Shown: positions 16,554 through 25,405, numbered from the stretch's first letter. The stretch is 46,743 bases of DNA from JACZST01 sp036985755 (GCA_036985755.1 BTQG01000007.1:1-46743), one strand, 5' to 3'. Notes: generated by a model not told the origin, from the letters alone. Made by a program: numbers and translations.

Positions 16554-16697
16554 CTAACGGACGAAGAACCACCACCAGCCGAACAGCACCACGAGCCCGA
16601 TGCCGAGGAGGAGGCCGATGTGGATCACCTTGCGTAGCAGCCACCACGCTACCGAGCCCACGATGACGATGACGATCAGGGTGAGGATCGCTCCCAT
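16554..16697 (-). CDS. Small Trp-rich membrane protein
   Basis: 47 aa from the ATG at 16697, preceded by AAAGGAGAGG at good SD spacing, which argues for real translation. The chain is nearly all membrane: MGAILTLIVIVIVGSVAW, a basic turn LLRKVIH, then a second helix ending FGWWWFFVR. No known family is recognised. Confidence 0.6.
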   Translation of the reverse strand: MGAILTLIVIVIVGSVAWWLLRKVIHIGLLLGIGLVVLFGWWWFFVR

Positions 16698-16824
16698 GTC
16701 CCTCTCCTTTGCTCTGGCTTCCGGGATTCTACCCGTCGTGGGGAGGGCTCGTTGATCGGGGGACAAACAGAAGGCCCGTCGTCGTCACCGGGAGCGTGAT
16801 CCTGGATCACCGCCGCTCCACCGG

Positions 16825-16830
16825 TACGCT
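16825..16830 (+). promoter_or_regulatory. TACGCT -10 element before the short ORF of the MFS gene
   Basis: TACGCT is 6 nt from the ATG at 16837, the start of a 13-codon ORF rather than of the transporter itself. The leaderless RNA would therefore begin at the short ORF. Confidence 0.4.
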
Positions 16831-16836
16831 GTTTCG

Positions 16837-16878
16837 ATGGTGAAACACCGTGTCCTGGTGAGGCGAACCGAATCGTGA
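16837..16878 (+). CDS. Putative leaderless upstream ORF (13 aa) coupled to the MFS gene
   Basis: ATG to TGA encodes MVKHRVLVRRTES. Its TGA overlaps the GTG start of the transporter (GTGA at 16875-16878). The ATG sits at leaderless spacing behind TACGCT. The peptide is strongly basic. It may act by translational coupling; it is too short to judge by composition and could be chance. Confidence 0.35.
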   Translation: MVKHRVLVRRTES

Positions 16879-18083
16879 GCACCATGTCGGGGGGGCGAAG
16901 AGTGGCCCTGGTCGCGCTGCTCTTCTCGGCCATGGGTTTTGCCATCCTGCCGTCGGCGGCGCTCGGGATCATGGCCACCTTCATCATCGAGGACCTCTCG
17001 ATCTCGCGGGTCATGCTCGGGTGGGTCATCGCGGCGAACGTGGTCCTGGCTGCGGTGTTGTCGCCTTTGTCCGGTCGAATCGCCGACCGCATCGGTGGCA
17101 AGGCAGCGATTATCTCGGTGCTGGGCCTTGCCGCCGCAGGCTATTTCGTGTTTGGAATCGCTCCTGCCTTCGGCGTGCTGTTCGTGGCGGCGGGGATCGC
17201 GGCGATGGCCCAGGCCGCCGCCAACCCTGCCACCAACAAACTGATCGCCGAAGACTTCCCTCCCGGCGAACGCGGGGTGACGACGGGGGTCAAGCAATCG
17301 GGGGTGCAAGCAGCGATCATGCTGGCCGGCCTCGCCCTGCCTTCGCTGGCGATCGCCTTCGGGTGGCGCGGCGCGATGCTCGCCGTTGCCGCGCTGCCGC
17401 TTGTCGCCGCGGCGGCCGCCTTGGTGGTCGTTCCGCGTTCGCAGCGCAGGTCGAGACCGTCCATGTCTGCCCGTGGTCGGCTGCCGCGATCGATAACCGG
17501 GCTCGCCGTCTACGGCCTGCTCTTCGGCATGGCGGGTGCGGCGACGTTCTTCGTTCCGCTTTTTGCCGAAGAGTCGCTCGGACTCGATCCGCGAATCGGT
17601 GGCCTAGCTATAACGGTGGCGGCCGTGGTTGCCTTTGTGGCAAGGATCCTGTGGGCCCGCTACGCGGAGCGGCGCGGGGAATACCTCGGCCCGCTTCGCT
17701 CGATGGCGATGTTGGGGGTCCTGGCATCCGTTCTGCTGCTCACCTCCACCCTGTGGGCGTGGCTGCTGTGGCCGGGAGCGATCATCACCGGAGCAAGCAC
17801 CTCGTCCTGGAACTCGGTCGGGATGCTCGCCACCATCGAGGAGGTAGGACCGGCGCTGACGGGCAGGGCGTCCGGCAGGGTGCTTCTCGGCTTTCTCACC
17901 GGGCTCGGCATCGGGCCTCCGCTGTACGGAGCGACGGTCGATGCCACAGGGAGCTACACCGTGATGTGGGTCATCGCGATCACAGCCGCGACCGCGACCG
18001 CAGGGTTCGTATCGGTATGGAAGCGGCAGGCGCCCGATCACGGGCGGATCGGGCCGAGGAATACACCCCATCGGGCGGGGTAG
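16875..18083 (+). CDS. MFS transporter
   Basis: 402 aa from the GTG at 16875; an ATG three codons later is an alternative. About twelve hydrophobic segments are seen. The loop between helices 2 and 3 carries SGRIADRIGGKAAI, an MFS signature, and NPATNKLIAEDFPPGERGVTTGVKQSG in the first half recalls the nitrate/oxalate-type MFS branch. The second half has FFVPLFAEESLGLDP and a GRASGRVLLGFLTGLGIGPPLYG stretch. The substrate cannot be inferred. Its start overlaps a 13-codon upstream ORF. Confidence 0.85.
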   Translation: MSTMSGGRRVALVALLFSAMGFAILPSAALGIMATFIIEDLSISRVMLGWVIAANVVLAAVLSPLSGRIADRIGGKAAIISVLGLAAAGYFVFGIAPAFGVLFVAAGIAAMAQAAANPATNKLIAEDFPPGERGVTTGVKQSGVQAAIMLAGLALPSLAIAFGWRGAMLAVAALPLVAAAAALVVVPRSQRRSRPSMSARGRLPRSITGLAVYGLLFGMAGAATFFVPLFAEESLGLDPRIGGLAITVAAVVAFVARILWARYAERRGEYLGPLRSMAMLGVLASVLLLTSTLWAWLLWPGAIITGASTSSWNSVGMLATIEEVGPALTGRASGRVLLGFLTGLGIGPPLYGATVDATGSYTVMWVIAITAATATAGFVSVWKRQAPDHGRIGPRNTPHRAG

Positions 18084-18209
18084 GGACAGCGTCGCCTCAG
18101 CGACACTCCCGGACAGTTCGGCCAACTGGTAGCGTTTTTCTCACATCGTTTGGCAGGATGCCTCTGGAACGAGGGGGCCGGGAGAGGCGATCCCAAAAGG
18201 AGGTCCACA

Positions 18210-19469
18210 GTGACACTCGAATCGTTCATCACGGGTTGGCTCGGAGCAGACCTCCCGATCCGTATCGAGGCCTTCGACGGGACCGAGGTCGGGCCGGCAG
18301 ACGCAGAGACCACGGTCACGGTGCACTCGCCCGATGCGCTGGTGCGGATGGTCACGGCTCCGGGCGAGCTCGGGCTTGCCCGTGCGTATGTGGCGGGCGA
18401 CATCTCGATCGAGGGGGATATCTACGGCTTGCTGGAGTTGCGTGATCGGCTTCCCGAGGTGAAGTTGACCGCGGCGCAGGTCGCCGAGTTGGTGCGGATA
18501 ATCGGGCCGCGCAACCTGAGGCGGATAACGCCACCCCCCGAGGAGCACAGGGGAACGGGGCGCCTGCACACACGACGTCGTGATGCGGCGGCCATCTCGC
18601 ACCACTACGACATTTCCAACGACTTCTACCGCCTGGTCCTGGGTCCGTCGCTGACCTATTCGTGCGCCGTCTTCGAGGACCCCTCCGACACCCTCGAGCA
18701 GGCCCAGGCGAACAAGTATGAGCTGATCTGTCGCAAGCTCGGCCTCGGACCGGGGATGCGGCTGTTGGATGTTGGCTGCGGGTGGGGGGGGATGGTCCTT
18801 CACGCCGCACGCCACCATGGCGTCGAAGCCGTCGGGGTGACGATCTCACAGCCCCAGGTCGAGCTGGGGAGGAAGCGAGTTGCCGAGGCCGGGTTCACCG
18901 ACAACGTCGAGATCCGACTGCAAGACTACCGCGACATTGCAGATGGCCCATACGATGCGATCAGCTCGATCGGCATGTTCGAACATGTGGGGAAACGACG
19001 GTTGGAGGAGTATTTCACCAGGGTGACCGAGCTGTTGGCGCCGGGGGGTCGGCTGTTGAACCATGCGATCAGCAGAACCGACAACGCCAGGCGACGCGTG
19101 TACGACCGGCCGGGCTTCTCCAGTCGTTACGTGTTCCCCGACGGGCAGCTCCACGAGGTGGGCACGGTCATCACCGCTCTCCAGGATGGCGGTCTCGAAG
19201 TGCGGCATATGCAGAACCTGCGCGAGCACTACGCCCTCACGCTCCGCCGCTGGGTGGCGAACCTGGAGGCAAACTGGGACGCCGCGGTCCAGGAGGTCGG
19301 CGAGGGTCGCGCCAGGGTATGGCTCCTCTACATGGCGGCGAGCGCGGTGCTTTTCGAGCGGAACGAGGCCCACGTCGATCAGGTCCTTGCCGTCAAACCC
19401 ACCGCACGCGGGGACAGCGGAATCCCGCTGCAGCCCGGTTGGTACAGGAGCAGAACCGCCGCGAGGTGA
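18210..19469 (+). CDS. cfa: Cyclopropane-fatty-acyl-phospholipid synthase family methyltransferase
   Basis: 419 aa from the GTG at 18210, which has a near-perfect SD (AAAAGGAGG) 6 nt upstream. The N-terminal part is the SCP-like lipid-binding domain (about 1-110). AISHHYDISNDFYRLVLG opens the catalytic domain, LLDVGCGWGGMVLHAA is the SAM site, and SIGMFEHVG and the LTYSC segment are family hallmarks. The enzyme adds a methylene or methyl group to unsaturated acyl chains of membrane lipids. It stands alone after the MFS gene; a TAGCGT element at 18130 may be its promoter, leaving an approximately 70-nt leader. Confidence 0.92.
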   Translation: MTLESFITGWLGADLPIRIEAFDGTEVGPADAETTVTVHSPDALVRMVTAPGELGLARAYVAGDISIEGDIYGLLELRDRLPEVKLTAAQVAELVRIIGPRNLRRITPPPEEHRGTGRLHTRRRDAAAISHHYDISNDFYRLVLGPSLTYSCAVFEDPSDTLEQAQANKYELICRKLGLGPGMRLLDVGCGWGGMVLHAARHHGVEAVGVTISQPQVELGRKRVAEAGFTDNVEIRLQDYRDIADGPYDAISSIGMFEHVGKRRLEEYFTRVTELLAPGGRLLNHAISRTDNARRRVYDRPGFSSRYVFPDGQLHEVGTVITALQDGGLEVRHMQNLREHYALTLRRWVANLEANWDAAVQEVGEGRARVWLLYMAASAVLFERNEAHVDQVLAVKPTARGDSGIPLQPGWYRSRTAAR

Positions 19470-19510
19470 GAGCTGTTCGGGGCGTCTTCGAGGGGAACTC
19501 TCGAGGCATC

Positions 19511-19586
19511 TGGTGGTCAGGGGCAGGGTCGAACTGCCGACCTCTGGTTTTTCAGACCAGCGCTCTACCAACTGAGCTACCTGACC
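19511..19586 (-). tRNA. tRNA-Phe (GAA)
   Basis: A complete cloverleaf is read on the minus strand: acceptor GGTCAGG/CCTGACC, D-stem GCTC/GAGC, anticodon loop CTGAAAA, and T-arm GGCAG-TTCGACC-CTGCC. Discriminator A is followed by an encoded CCA (19513-19511). Confidence 0.97.
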
Positions 19587-19591
19587 GGGCA

Positions 19592-19612
19592 CACCCGGGT
19601 ACCGAACCCGGG
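19592..19612 (-). other. CCCGGGT/ACCCGGG stem between tRNA-Asp and tRNA-Phe
   Basis: A 7-bp inverted repeat with a 5-nt loop fills the 30-bp tRNA spacer. It may be a processing signal in a shared tRNA precursor. Confidence 0.4.
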
Positions 19613-19616
19613 CGTA

Positions 19617-19694
19617 TGGCGGGAGCGACGGGATTTGAACCCGCGATCTCCGGCTTGACAGGCCGGCGTGAACTCCAGACTTCACCACGCCCCC
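19617..19694 (-). tRNA. tRNA-Asp (GTC)
   Basis: Minus strand. Acceptor GGGGGCG pairs with CGCTCCC (one G-T pair). The anticodon stem is CCGGC/GCCGG with loop CTGTCAA, and the T-arm is GCGGG-TTCAAAT-CCCGT. Discriminator G is followed by an encoded CCA. Confidence 0.96.
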
Positions 19695-19698
19695 GTTG

Positions 19699-19771
19699 TG
19701 CCCCCAGGGGAATTCGAATCCCCGTTGCCGCCTTGAAAGGGCGGAGTCCTAGGCCGCTGGACGATGGGGGC
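19699..19771 (-). tRNA. tRNA-Glu (TTC)
   Basis: Minus strand, 73 nt. Acceptor GCCCCCA/TGGGGGC, anticodon loop CTTTCAA, T-arm GGGGA-TTCGAAT-CCCCT. CCA is not encoded, unlike its two neighbours. It is the first of the three tRNAs in the direction of transcription. Confidence 0.97.
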
Positions 19772-19929
19772 AGGGCCCCGAAAGCATAACGACCCGCAAC
19801 CGGGCAGCGGCATCGAGTATATCGAGACACCGCCGGTTGCGAATCCCGTCTTGGAGGGGTCTCCGACCTTCCCTGTGGGCGTCATACCGCGTAGTGTGCG
19901 GGGGTCAGCTCGCGATCGCGGAGGCCACT

Positions 19930-21864
19930 GTGACCGATATCACGCTCGAAGACCTGCTGTCGGAGAACCGCGTCTTCCCACCCTCAGATGCATTTGCGGC
20001 TTCGGCGAACGCCGGGCCCGACATCTATGACGATGCCAACGATTGGGAGGCCTGGTGGATGCAGCAGGCGCTCAACCGGATTTCCTGGTATTCGGAGCCG
20101 ACCATCGCGCTCAACGACTCCAACCCGCCGTTCTTCAAGTGGTTCGAGGACGGCACACTCAACCTGTCGTATAACTGCCTCGACCGCCACCTCGACACCA
20201 TCGGTGACAAGGTCGCCTATCACTGGATCGGAGAGCCGGGCGACACTCGTGACCTCACCTATGCCGAGCTCCACGAGCAGGTGTGCCGATTCGCCAACGG
20301 GCTGCGATCCCTCGGCGTCGAGCGGGGGGACAGGGTCGCCATCTACATGGGCATGATCCCCGAGCTTCCCATCGCGATGCTCGCCTGCGCCCGCATCGGA
20401 GCGGTCCACACCGTGGTGTTCGGAGGTTTCTCCTCTGACTCGCTCGCCGAGCGGATCCAGGACACCCAGGCCAAACTGCTGATCACCCAGGACGGTTCGT
20501 GGCGCAAGGGCACCGCCTTCCCCTTGAAGGAGCACGGCGACGCCGCGGTGGCGGTAAGCCCGTCGATCGAACATGTGGTGGTTTTCGAGCGTGCTTCCAA
20601 CAACGCCCCCATGACCGATGGGCGCGACGTGTGGTGGCACGACCTGGTCGACGGCCAACCCACGGAGTCGAAGCCGGAGGTCATGAACGCCGAGGACCTG
20701 CTCTACATCCTGTACACGTCGGGGACGACGGGGACCCCGAAAGGGATCGTGCACACCCAGGGCGGCTATCTCACCGGCGCCGTGACCACCCACGATCTGG
20801 TCTTCGACATCAAGGACGACGACATCTACTGGTGCGGGGCCGACATTGGATGGGTCACCGGCCACTCCTACATCGTCTACGGCCCGCTCGCCAATGGCGT
20901 CACCGGTGTCATGTACGAAGGGGCGCCGGATACGCCGGACAAGGATCGGCTGTGGCAGATCATCGAGGACTATGGGGTCACCATCTTCTACACCGCACCC
21001 ACTGCGATCCGCACCTTTATGAAGTGGGGTGACGAGTACCCGGCGCGCCGCGACCTGTCGTCGCTGCGCCTGCTCGGCACCGTCGGGGAGCCGATCAACC
21101 CGGAGGCGTGGATGTGGTACAAGGAGCACATCGGTAGGGGCAGTTGCCCCATCGTCGACACCTGGTGGCAGACGGAGACCGGGGCGATCATGATCACCCC
21201 ACTTCCCGGCGCCGTGGCCACCAAACCGGGGTCGGCGACCTTTGCCTTCCCAGGGGTCGGTGCCTCCGTCGTCGACGAGAACGGAGGCGAAGTGCCGGCG
21301 CCAGGCGGTGGTTACCTGGCGCTCACCCACCCGTGGCCGTCGATGCTGCGGACCATCTACGGCGATGACCAGCGGTATATCGATGTCTACTGGTCGCGCT
21401 TTCCCGACATGTACTTCCCGGGCGACGGCGTAAAACGCGACGAAGACGGCTACTTCTGGCTACTGGGCAGGGTCGACGACATCATGCTGATCTCGGGGCA
21501 CAATATCTCGACAACCGAGGTCGAGTCGGCCCTGGTCGCCCATGCTGCGGTGGCCGAGGCGGCGGTGGTCGGCCGCAGCGATCCGATCACGGGGCAGGCG
21601 GTCGCCGCCTTCGTGACGTTGCGCGGCGAGTACACGGGTGATCAGGCGCTGATCGACGAGTTACGCGCCCACGTCGGAGCCACGATCGGGGCCATCGCCA
21701 AGCCGAAGAGCATCGTATTCACCAACGACCTGCCAAAGACCCGCTCCGGCAAGATCATGCGCCGGCTGCTCCAGGACATCTCGGAACATCGTCAGCTCGG
21801 CGACGTCACCACCTTGGCCAACGCCGACATCGTTGCCGAGATCGCCGCCGAGGCGGAGGCGTAA
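19930..21864 (+). CDS. acs: Acetyl-CoA synthetase (AMP-forming)
   Basis: 644 aa from the GTG at 19930 with a GCGGAGG SD; upstream codons are non-homologous. Full length for Acs. The AMP-binding motif is YTSGTTGTPKG (about residue 260), followed by WWQTETGAIM, then YFWLLGRVDDIMLISGHNIST and the C-terminal catalytic lysine in PKTRSGKIMRRLL, the usual site of regulatory acetylation. It activates acetate through acetyl-AMP. With pckA, fbaB and the phosphohexomutase on the same strand, it supports gluconeogenic growth on acetate. It converges with glpD 16 bp beyond its stop. Confidence 0.95.
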   Translation: MTDITLEDLLSENRVFPPSDAFAASANAGPDIYDDANDWEAWWMQQALNRISWYSEPTIALNDSNPPFFKWFEDGTLNLSYNCLDRHLDTIGDKVAYHWIGEPGDTRDLTYAELHEQVCRFANGLRSLGVERGDRVAIYMGMIPELPIAMLACARIGAVHTVVFGGFSSDSLAERIQDTQAKLLITQDGSWRKGTAFPLKEHGDAAVAVSPSIEHVVVFERASNNAPMTDGRDVWWHDLVDGQPTESKPEVMNAEDLLYILYTSGTTGTPKGIVHTQGGYLTGAVTTHDLVFDIKDDDIYWCGADIGWVTGHSYIVYGPLANGVTGVMYEGAPDTPDKDRLWQIIEDYGVTIFYTAPTAIRTFMKWGDEYPARRDLSSLRLLGTVGEPINPEAWMWYKEHIGRGSCPIVDTWWQTETGAIMITPLPGAVATKPGSATFAFPGVGASVVDENGGEVPAPGGGYLALTHPWPSMLRTIYGDDQRYIDVYWSRFPDMYFPGDGVKRDEDGYFWLLGRVDDIMLISGHNISTTEVESALVAHAAVAEAAVVGRSDPITGQAVAAFVTLRGEYTGDQALIDELRAHVGATIGAIAKPKSIVFTNDLPKTRSGKIMRRLLQDISEHRQLGDVTTLANADIVAEIAAEAEA

Positions 21865-21880
21865 CCCGGGCGCGAAAGGA

Positions 21881-23587
21881 TCAGAGCCCCATCCTCCGCA
21901 CATCGGGGGCGCCGAGCCTGGCGGCGTCGGCGGTCCGATCGTCGGGTTGGGTCTGGGACTCGATTTCGGCGGTGACCCGAGCCTCGTAGTGCTCGATCTC
22001 CCTGGCGATGGTGGTTTCGTCCCAGCCCAGGAGCGGTGCGACGAGCCTGGCCGCTTCCGGGGCAGCGGCAACTCCGCGGTCCCTGGCCCCGATCGACAGG
22101 CGGGTGCGTCGGGTCAGCAGGTCGTCGAGGTGGAGCGCCGCCTCGCATTGAGCAGCCCATACCACCTCGACCTTGAGGGCAGGCGCCCCGGGATCGAGTC
22201 GCTCCCCCAGGTCCGGGTCGGCGTCGATCAGGTCGAGGATCCGTTCGGTATCGGACCCGTGCCTGCGCAGGAGATGCTCGACGGTCGACACCGGGAGGTC
22301 ACGATCCCTGGCGGTCTTGGCCCGATCCTCCCAGTGTCTGTTCCATCCGTCGGATCCGACGAGGGGCACATCTTCGGTCCGGCTGGCGGGCATGGTCCCC
22401 TCGCGCTCACCGAGCGCTTCATCAACGACGTCCCTGGCCATCACCCGGTAGGTGGTGAACTTTCCGCCGGCGATCGTGACCATGCCGGGGGCGGGGTGGG
22501 TGATGGCGTGTTCACGACTCAGCTGCGTCGTCGCCCCCGGTGATCCGCTCACCAGCGGTCGTAACCCGGCGTACACGCCGACGACATCGTCGCGGCTCAA
22601 CGGGTCGGCGAGCAGCAGGTTCACCTGACCGATCAGGTAGTCGATGTCGTTGCTCGACGCCGCCGGATGCGCCAGGTCGAGGTGCCACGCAGTGTCGGTG
22701 GTGCCGATCAGCCAGAACTCGCCGAACGGGATGATGAACAGCACGCTCTTCCTGGTCTTGGTGATGAGTCCCATCGACGAGTCGATTCGATCCTTTCGCA
22801 CCACGAGATGGACGCCCTTCGAGGCGGTCACGTCGCGCACCGGGTCGTCGACGAGTCGCTCGACAGCGTCGGTCCACACCCCGGTGGCGTTGATGACGAC
22901 GTCGGCGCGGATGGTCAGTTCGCGACCGGATTCCAGGTCGACGGCGGCGATACCCGTGACCCGATCCCCCTGCCTCGGCAGAGCTACCGCCCTGGTGCTG
23001 GTGGCGATGGCGGCTCCCTCCCGTGCCGCCGTCCTCGCCAATGCGAGCACGAAGCGGGCGTCGTCGGTGCCGGCGTCGTAGTAGTGCAGCCCGCCGACGA
23101 ATGCGGTGCGATCCAAGCCTGGGAACGCCTCCAGCAGTGATTTGCGCGACAGTTGTCGCTGTCTCGGCAGCGGGTTGGTAGAGGAGGCGGCGAGGGCGTC
23201 GTACACCCCAACGCCTGCGGCGACGTAGGCGCGCTCCCACACCCGATGCCGGAAGGGAAAGATGAACGGCACCGGGTACACGAGATGGGGTGCCAGCTTG
23301 GTGAGCAGGAGGCTCCGCTCGGTGAGCGCCTCGCGGACCAGTTTGAACTCGAACCGCTCCAGGTAGCGGAGCCCGCCATGGATGAGTTTCGAGGAACGGC
23401 TCGATGTACCGGAGGCGATGTCGCGCTGTTCGATCAACGCCACCGACAACCCGCGAGAGGCGGCATCGAGAGCCGTTCCCATTCCGGTCGATCCGCCACC
23501 GATGATGGCGATGTCGAACGGCTCGTCGGCCATCCGGGTCAACGCGGTTTCCCTTTGAGCGGGCCCGAGTAGGGAGAGATCGGTCAT
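21881..23587 (-). CDS. glpD: Glycerol-3-phosphate dehydrogenase (FAD, aerobic)
   Basis: 568 aa. The FAD Rossmann motif FDIAIIGGGSTGMGTALDAA (about 24-43) is followed by SGTSSRSSKLIHGGLRYLE, a GlpD hallmark, and VWTDAVERL. The second half has LRPLVSG, SREHAI and IAGGKFTTYR, then a C-terminal helical domain. It oxidises sn-glycerol 3-phosphate to dihydroxyacetone phosphate at the membrane, delivering electrons to quinone. Its product feeds the aldolase at 25442. The ATG at 23587 follows TACGCT by 8 nt. Its promoter region is only 45 bp and is shared divergently with the mutase gene. No glycerol kinase or facilitator is present nearby. Confidence 0.93.
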   Translation of the reverse strand: MTDLSLLGPAQRETALTRMADEPFDIAIIGGGSTGMGTALDAASRGLSVALIEQRDIASGTSSRSSKLIHGGLRYLERFEFKLVREALTERSLLLTKLAPHLVYPVPFIFPFRHRVWERAYVAAGVGVYDALAASSTNPLPRQRQLSRKSLLEAFPGLDRTAFVGGLHYYDAGTDDARFVLALARTAAREGAAIATSTRAVALPRQGDRVTGIAAVDLESGRELTIRADVVINATGVWTDAVERLVDDPVRDVTASKGVHLVVRKDRIDSSMGLITKTRKSVLFIIPFGEFWLIGTTDTAWHLDLAHPAASSNDIDYLIGQVNLLLADPLSRDDVVGVYAGLRPLVSGSPGATTQLSREHAITHPAPGMVTIAGGKFTTYRVMARDVVDEALGEREGTMPASRTEDVPLVGSDGWNRHWEDRAKTARDRDLPVSTVEHLLRRHGSDTERILDLIDADPDLGERLDPGAPALKVEVVWAAQCEAALHLDDLLTRRTRLSIGARDRGVAAAPEAARLVAPLLGWDETTIAREIEHYEARVTAEIESQTQPDDRTADAARLGAPDVRRMGL

Positions 23588-23595
23588 TAGCGCTC

Positions 23596-23601
23596 AGCGT
23601 A
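23596..23601 (-). promoter_or_regulatory. TACGCT -10 element for glpD
   Basis: Minus strand, 8 nt before the glpD ATG. It lies back to back with the mutase element at 23620, so polymerases at the two sites would compete. Confidence 0.45.
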
Positions 23602-23619
23602 ACGGTGGCGCGCCGGCGG

Positions 23620-23625
23620 TACTCT
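23620..23625 (+). promoter_or_regulatory. TACTCT -10 element for the phosphohexomutase
   Basis: TACTCT is 7 nt before the ATG at 23633, with no SD between. Confidence 0.45.
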
Positions 23626-23632
23626 CGCTGGT

Positions 23633-25327
23633 ATGACCGACCTCGAAGCGGCGGCGGAACGGTGGATAGCGGGTGACCCGGACCCGAGCACGCGCGCCGA
23701 GCTTCGGACAATCGTCGACGGCGGCGATCAGGCCGAGCTCGAGGAGCGCATGGGAGCGACGCTGCGCTTCGGTACCGCAGGATTGCGGGGGAGGGTCGAG
23801 GCCGGATCAAACCGGATGAACCGCGCCACGGTGATTCGTGCGACGCGAGGGCTCGCCGACTACGTCCTGGTTTCGTCGTCGGCCGACCGGGGCCCGGTGG
23901 TCGTTGGCAGGGACGCCCGTCCGTCCTCGAGTGTCTTCATGGAAGATGCCATCGCTGTTTTTGTCGCCGCCGGTCTCGACGTTGTCTACTTCGCTGATGT
24001 CATTCCGACACCCCTGGTGGCCTATGCAGCGAAGCAACTCGGGGCCGTTGCCGCCGTGGTGGTGACGGCTAGTCACAACCCGCCGCAGGACAACGGGTAC
24101 AAGGTCTACGCCGAGAACGCGGTGCAAATCGTTCCTCCGGCAGACCGGGAGATCTCCAAGGCGATCGAAGCGGTTGGTCCTGCCGTCGATGTGCCCCGAT
24201 CGCAGATCGTTGGAGACCATGTCACAGAGGTGCCGGAAACGCTTTTCGAGGATTATCTGAGAGACATGGGCGAGGTGGTGCCATCGGTCGGAGGAGGTCG
24301 GTCGCTGCGCATCGTCTACACCGCGATGCACGGCGTCGGCGGGCGCTACGTGCTCGCCGCGCTGGAGCGCTTCGGGTTCACCAGCCTGCATCCGGTGGCG
24401 GCGCAGCTCGAGCCGGACGGACGGTTTCCGACGGTGGCGTTCCCCAACCCCGAGGAGCCGGGGGCGATGGATCGGGCGCACGAGCTTGCGGCCGCCATCG
24501 ATGCCGACCTGGTTCTGGCCAGCGATCCGGATACCGATCGACTTGCCGTCTCTCTGCCAGAGCCCGACGGCCACTACCGCCAGCTCACCGGCAATCAGAT
24601 CGGGTGCCTCCTGGCCGAGTTCATCCTTGATCATGGCGAGATCGAGGTCCCGATCGTCCTCAACAGCATCGTGTCGTCTCCGCTGCTGGCAGCGATCGCC
24701 GCCGGGCACGGAGCCGTCTACGACCAGACCCTCACCGGGTTCAAGTGGATCTGGAACGCCGCTCTCGACCTCGAGGCCGATGGGCGGGGCCACTTCGTAT
24801 TTGGCTACGAAGAAGCACTCGGCTTCTCCGTTGGCCCTGCCGTCCGGGACAAGGACGGGATTTCGGCGGCACTGGCCTTCGCCCTCCTGGCCGCCGAGGC
24901 CAGGGCCGACGGGGCAACGGTTTGGGAGCGGCTCGGCAACCTCTTCCGCCTCCATGGGTTGTGGGTGAGCACGCAGCAGGCGATCGTGCGTCCGGGCGCC
25001 GATGGCGGCGCCGAGATCGCGGCGGTCATGGCCGCGCTGGCGACGGCGACTCCGGACACCCTTGCCGGGCTTCCGGTCATCGCCGTGACCGACTATCGCC
25101 GGGGGATGGAGCAACGGCCCCGCTACCTCGGAGAGACCCCCCTGGTGGCGTTCGACCTCGGTGATGCGGGTCGAGCGTTGGTGCGCCCGTCGGGAACAGA
25201 ACCGAAACTCAAGATCTACGTCGATCTCCGATCCGATGCCGGTGATGATTGGCGGGCGGCCGAGGAAAGACTCAGTGAATCCGCCAAGGCCGTCGCCGCC
25301 GATCTCGTCGAGTTTCTCGGGTTCTGA
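23633..25327 (+). CDS. Phospho-sugar mutase (phosphoglucomutase/phosphomannomutase family)
   Basis: 564 aa. FGTAGLRGR near residue 45 is the phosphate-contact start motif; the catalytic serine is in VVTASHNPPQDNGYKVY; the metal loop is ASDPDTDRLAVSL; the sugar loop is GYEEALGFSVG; and the C-terminal phosphate loop is RPSGTEPKLKIYVDL. All four active-site loops are intact. It interconverts hexose 1- and 6-phosphates, or mannose equivalents; length and motifs fit the long phosphoglucomutase/phosphopentomutase-like branch, but substrate is not decided. It is followed on the same strand by fbaB and pckA. Confidence 0.9.
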   Translation: MTDLEAAAERWIAGDPDPSTRAELRTIVDGGDQAELEERMGATLRFGTAGLRGRVEAGSNRMNRATVIRATRGLADYVLVSSSADRGPVVVGRDARPSSSVFMEDAIAVFVAAGLDVVYFADVIPTPLVAYAAKQLGAVAAVVVTASHNPPQDNGYKVYAENAVQIVPPADREISKAIEAVGPAVDVPRSQIVGDHVTEVPETLFEDYLRDMGEVVPSVGGGRSLRIVYTAMHGVGGRYVLAALERFGFTSLHPVAAQLEPDGRFPTVAFPNPEEPGAMDRAHELAAAIDADLVLASDPDTDRLAVSLPEPDGHYRQLTGNQIGCLLAEFILDHGEIEVPIVLNSIVSSPLLAAIAAGHGAVYDQTLTGFKWIWNAALDLEADGRGHFVFGYEEALGFSVGPAVRDKDGISAALAFALLAAEARADGATVWERLGNLFRLHGLWVSTQQAIVRPGADGGAEIAAVMAALATATPDTLAGLPVIAVTDYRRGMEQRPRYLGETPLVAFDLGDAGRALVRPSGTEPKLKIYVDLRSDAGDDWRAAEERLSESAKAVAADLVEFLGF

Positions 25328-25342
25328 GGAGGGTTTCGACAG

Positions 25343-25370
25343 TGGGATCTGGGACCTCGGGGCTGGGAAC
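25343..25370. repeat. Degenerate heptamer array, TGGGANC type
   Basis: TGGGATC, TGGGACC, TCGGGGC and TGGGAAC stand head to tail with period 7 just after the mutase stop and before fbaB. The core resembles the array at 9402. Confidence 0.6.
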
Positions 25371-25405
25371 TCGTCGTCCGATTCCCCGAGTCGAGTCCCA
25401 TCCGC

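Noticed and set aside
18782..19789. 335-aa plus-strand frame running through the tRNA cluster
   Set aside because: It crosses tRNA-Phe, tRNA-Asp and tRNA-Glu and is out of frame with cfa.
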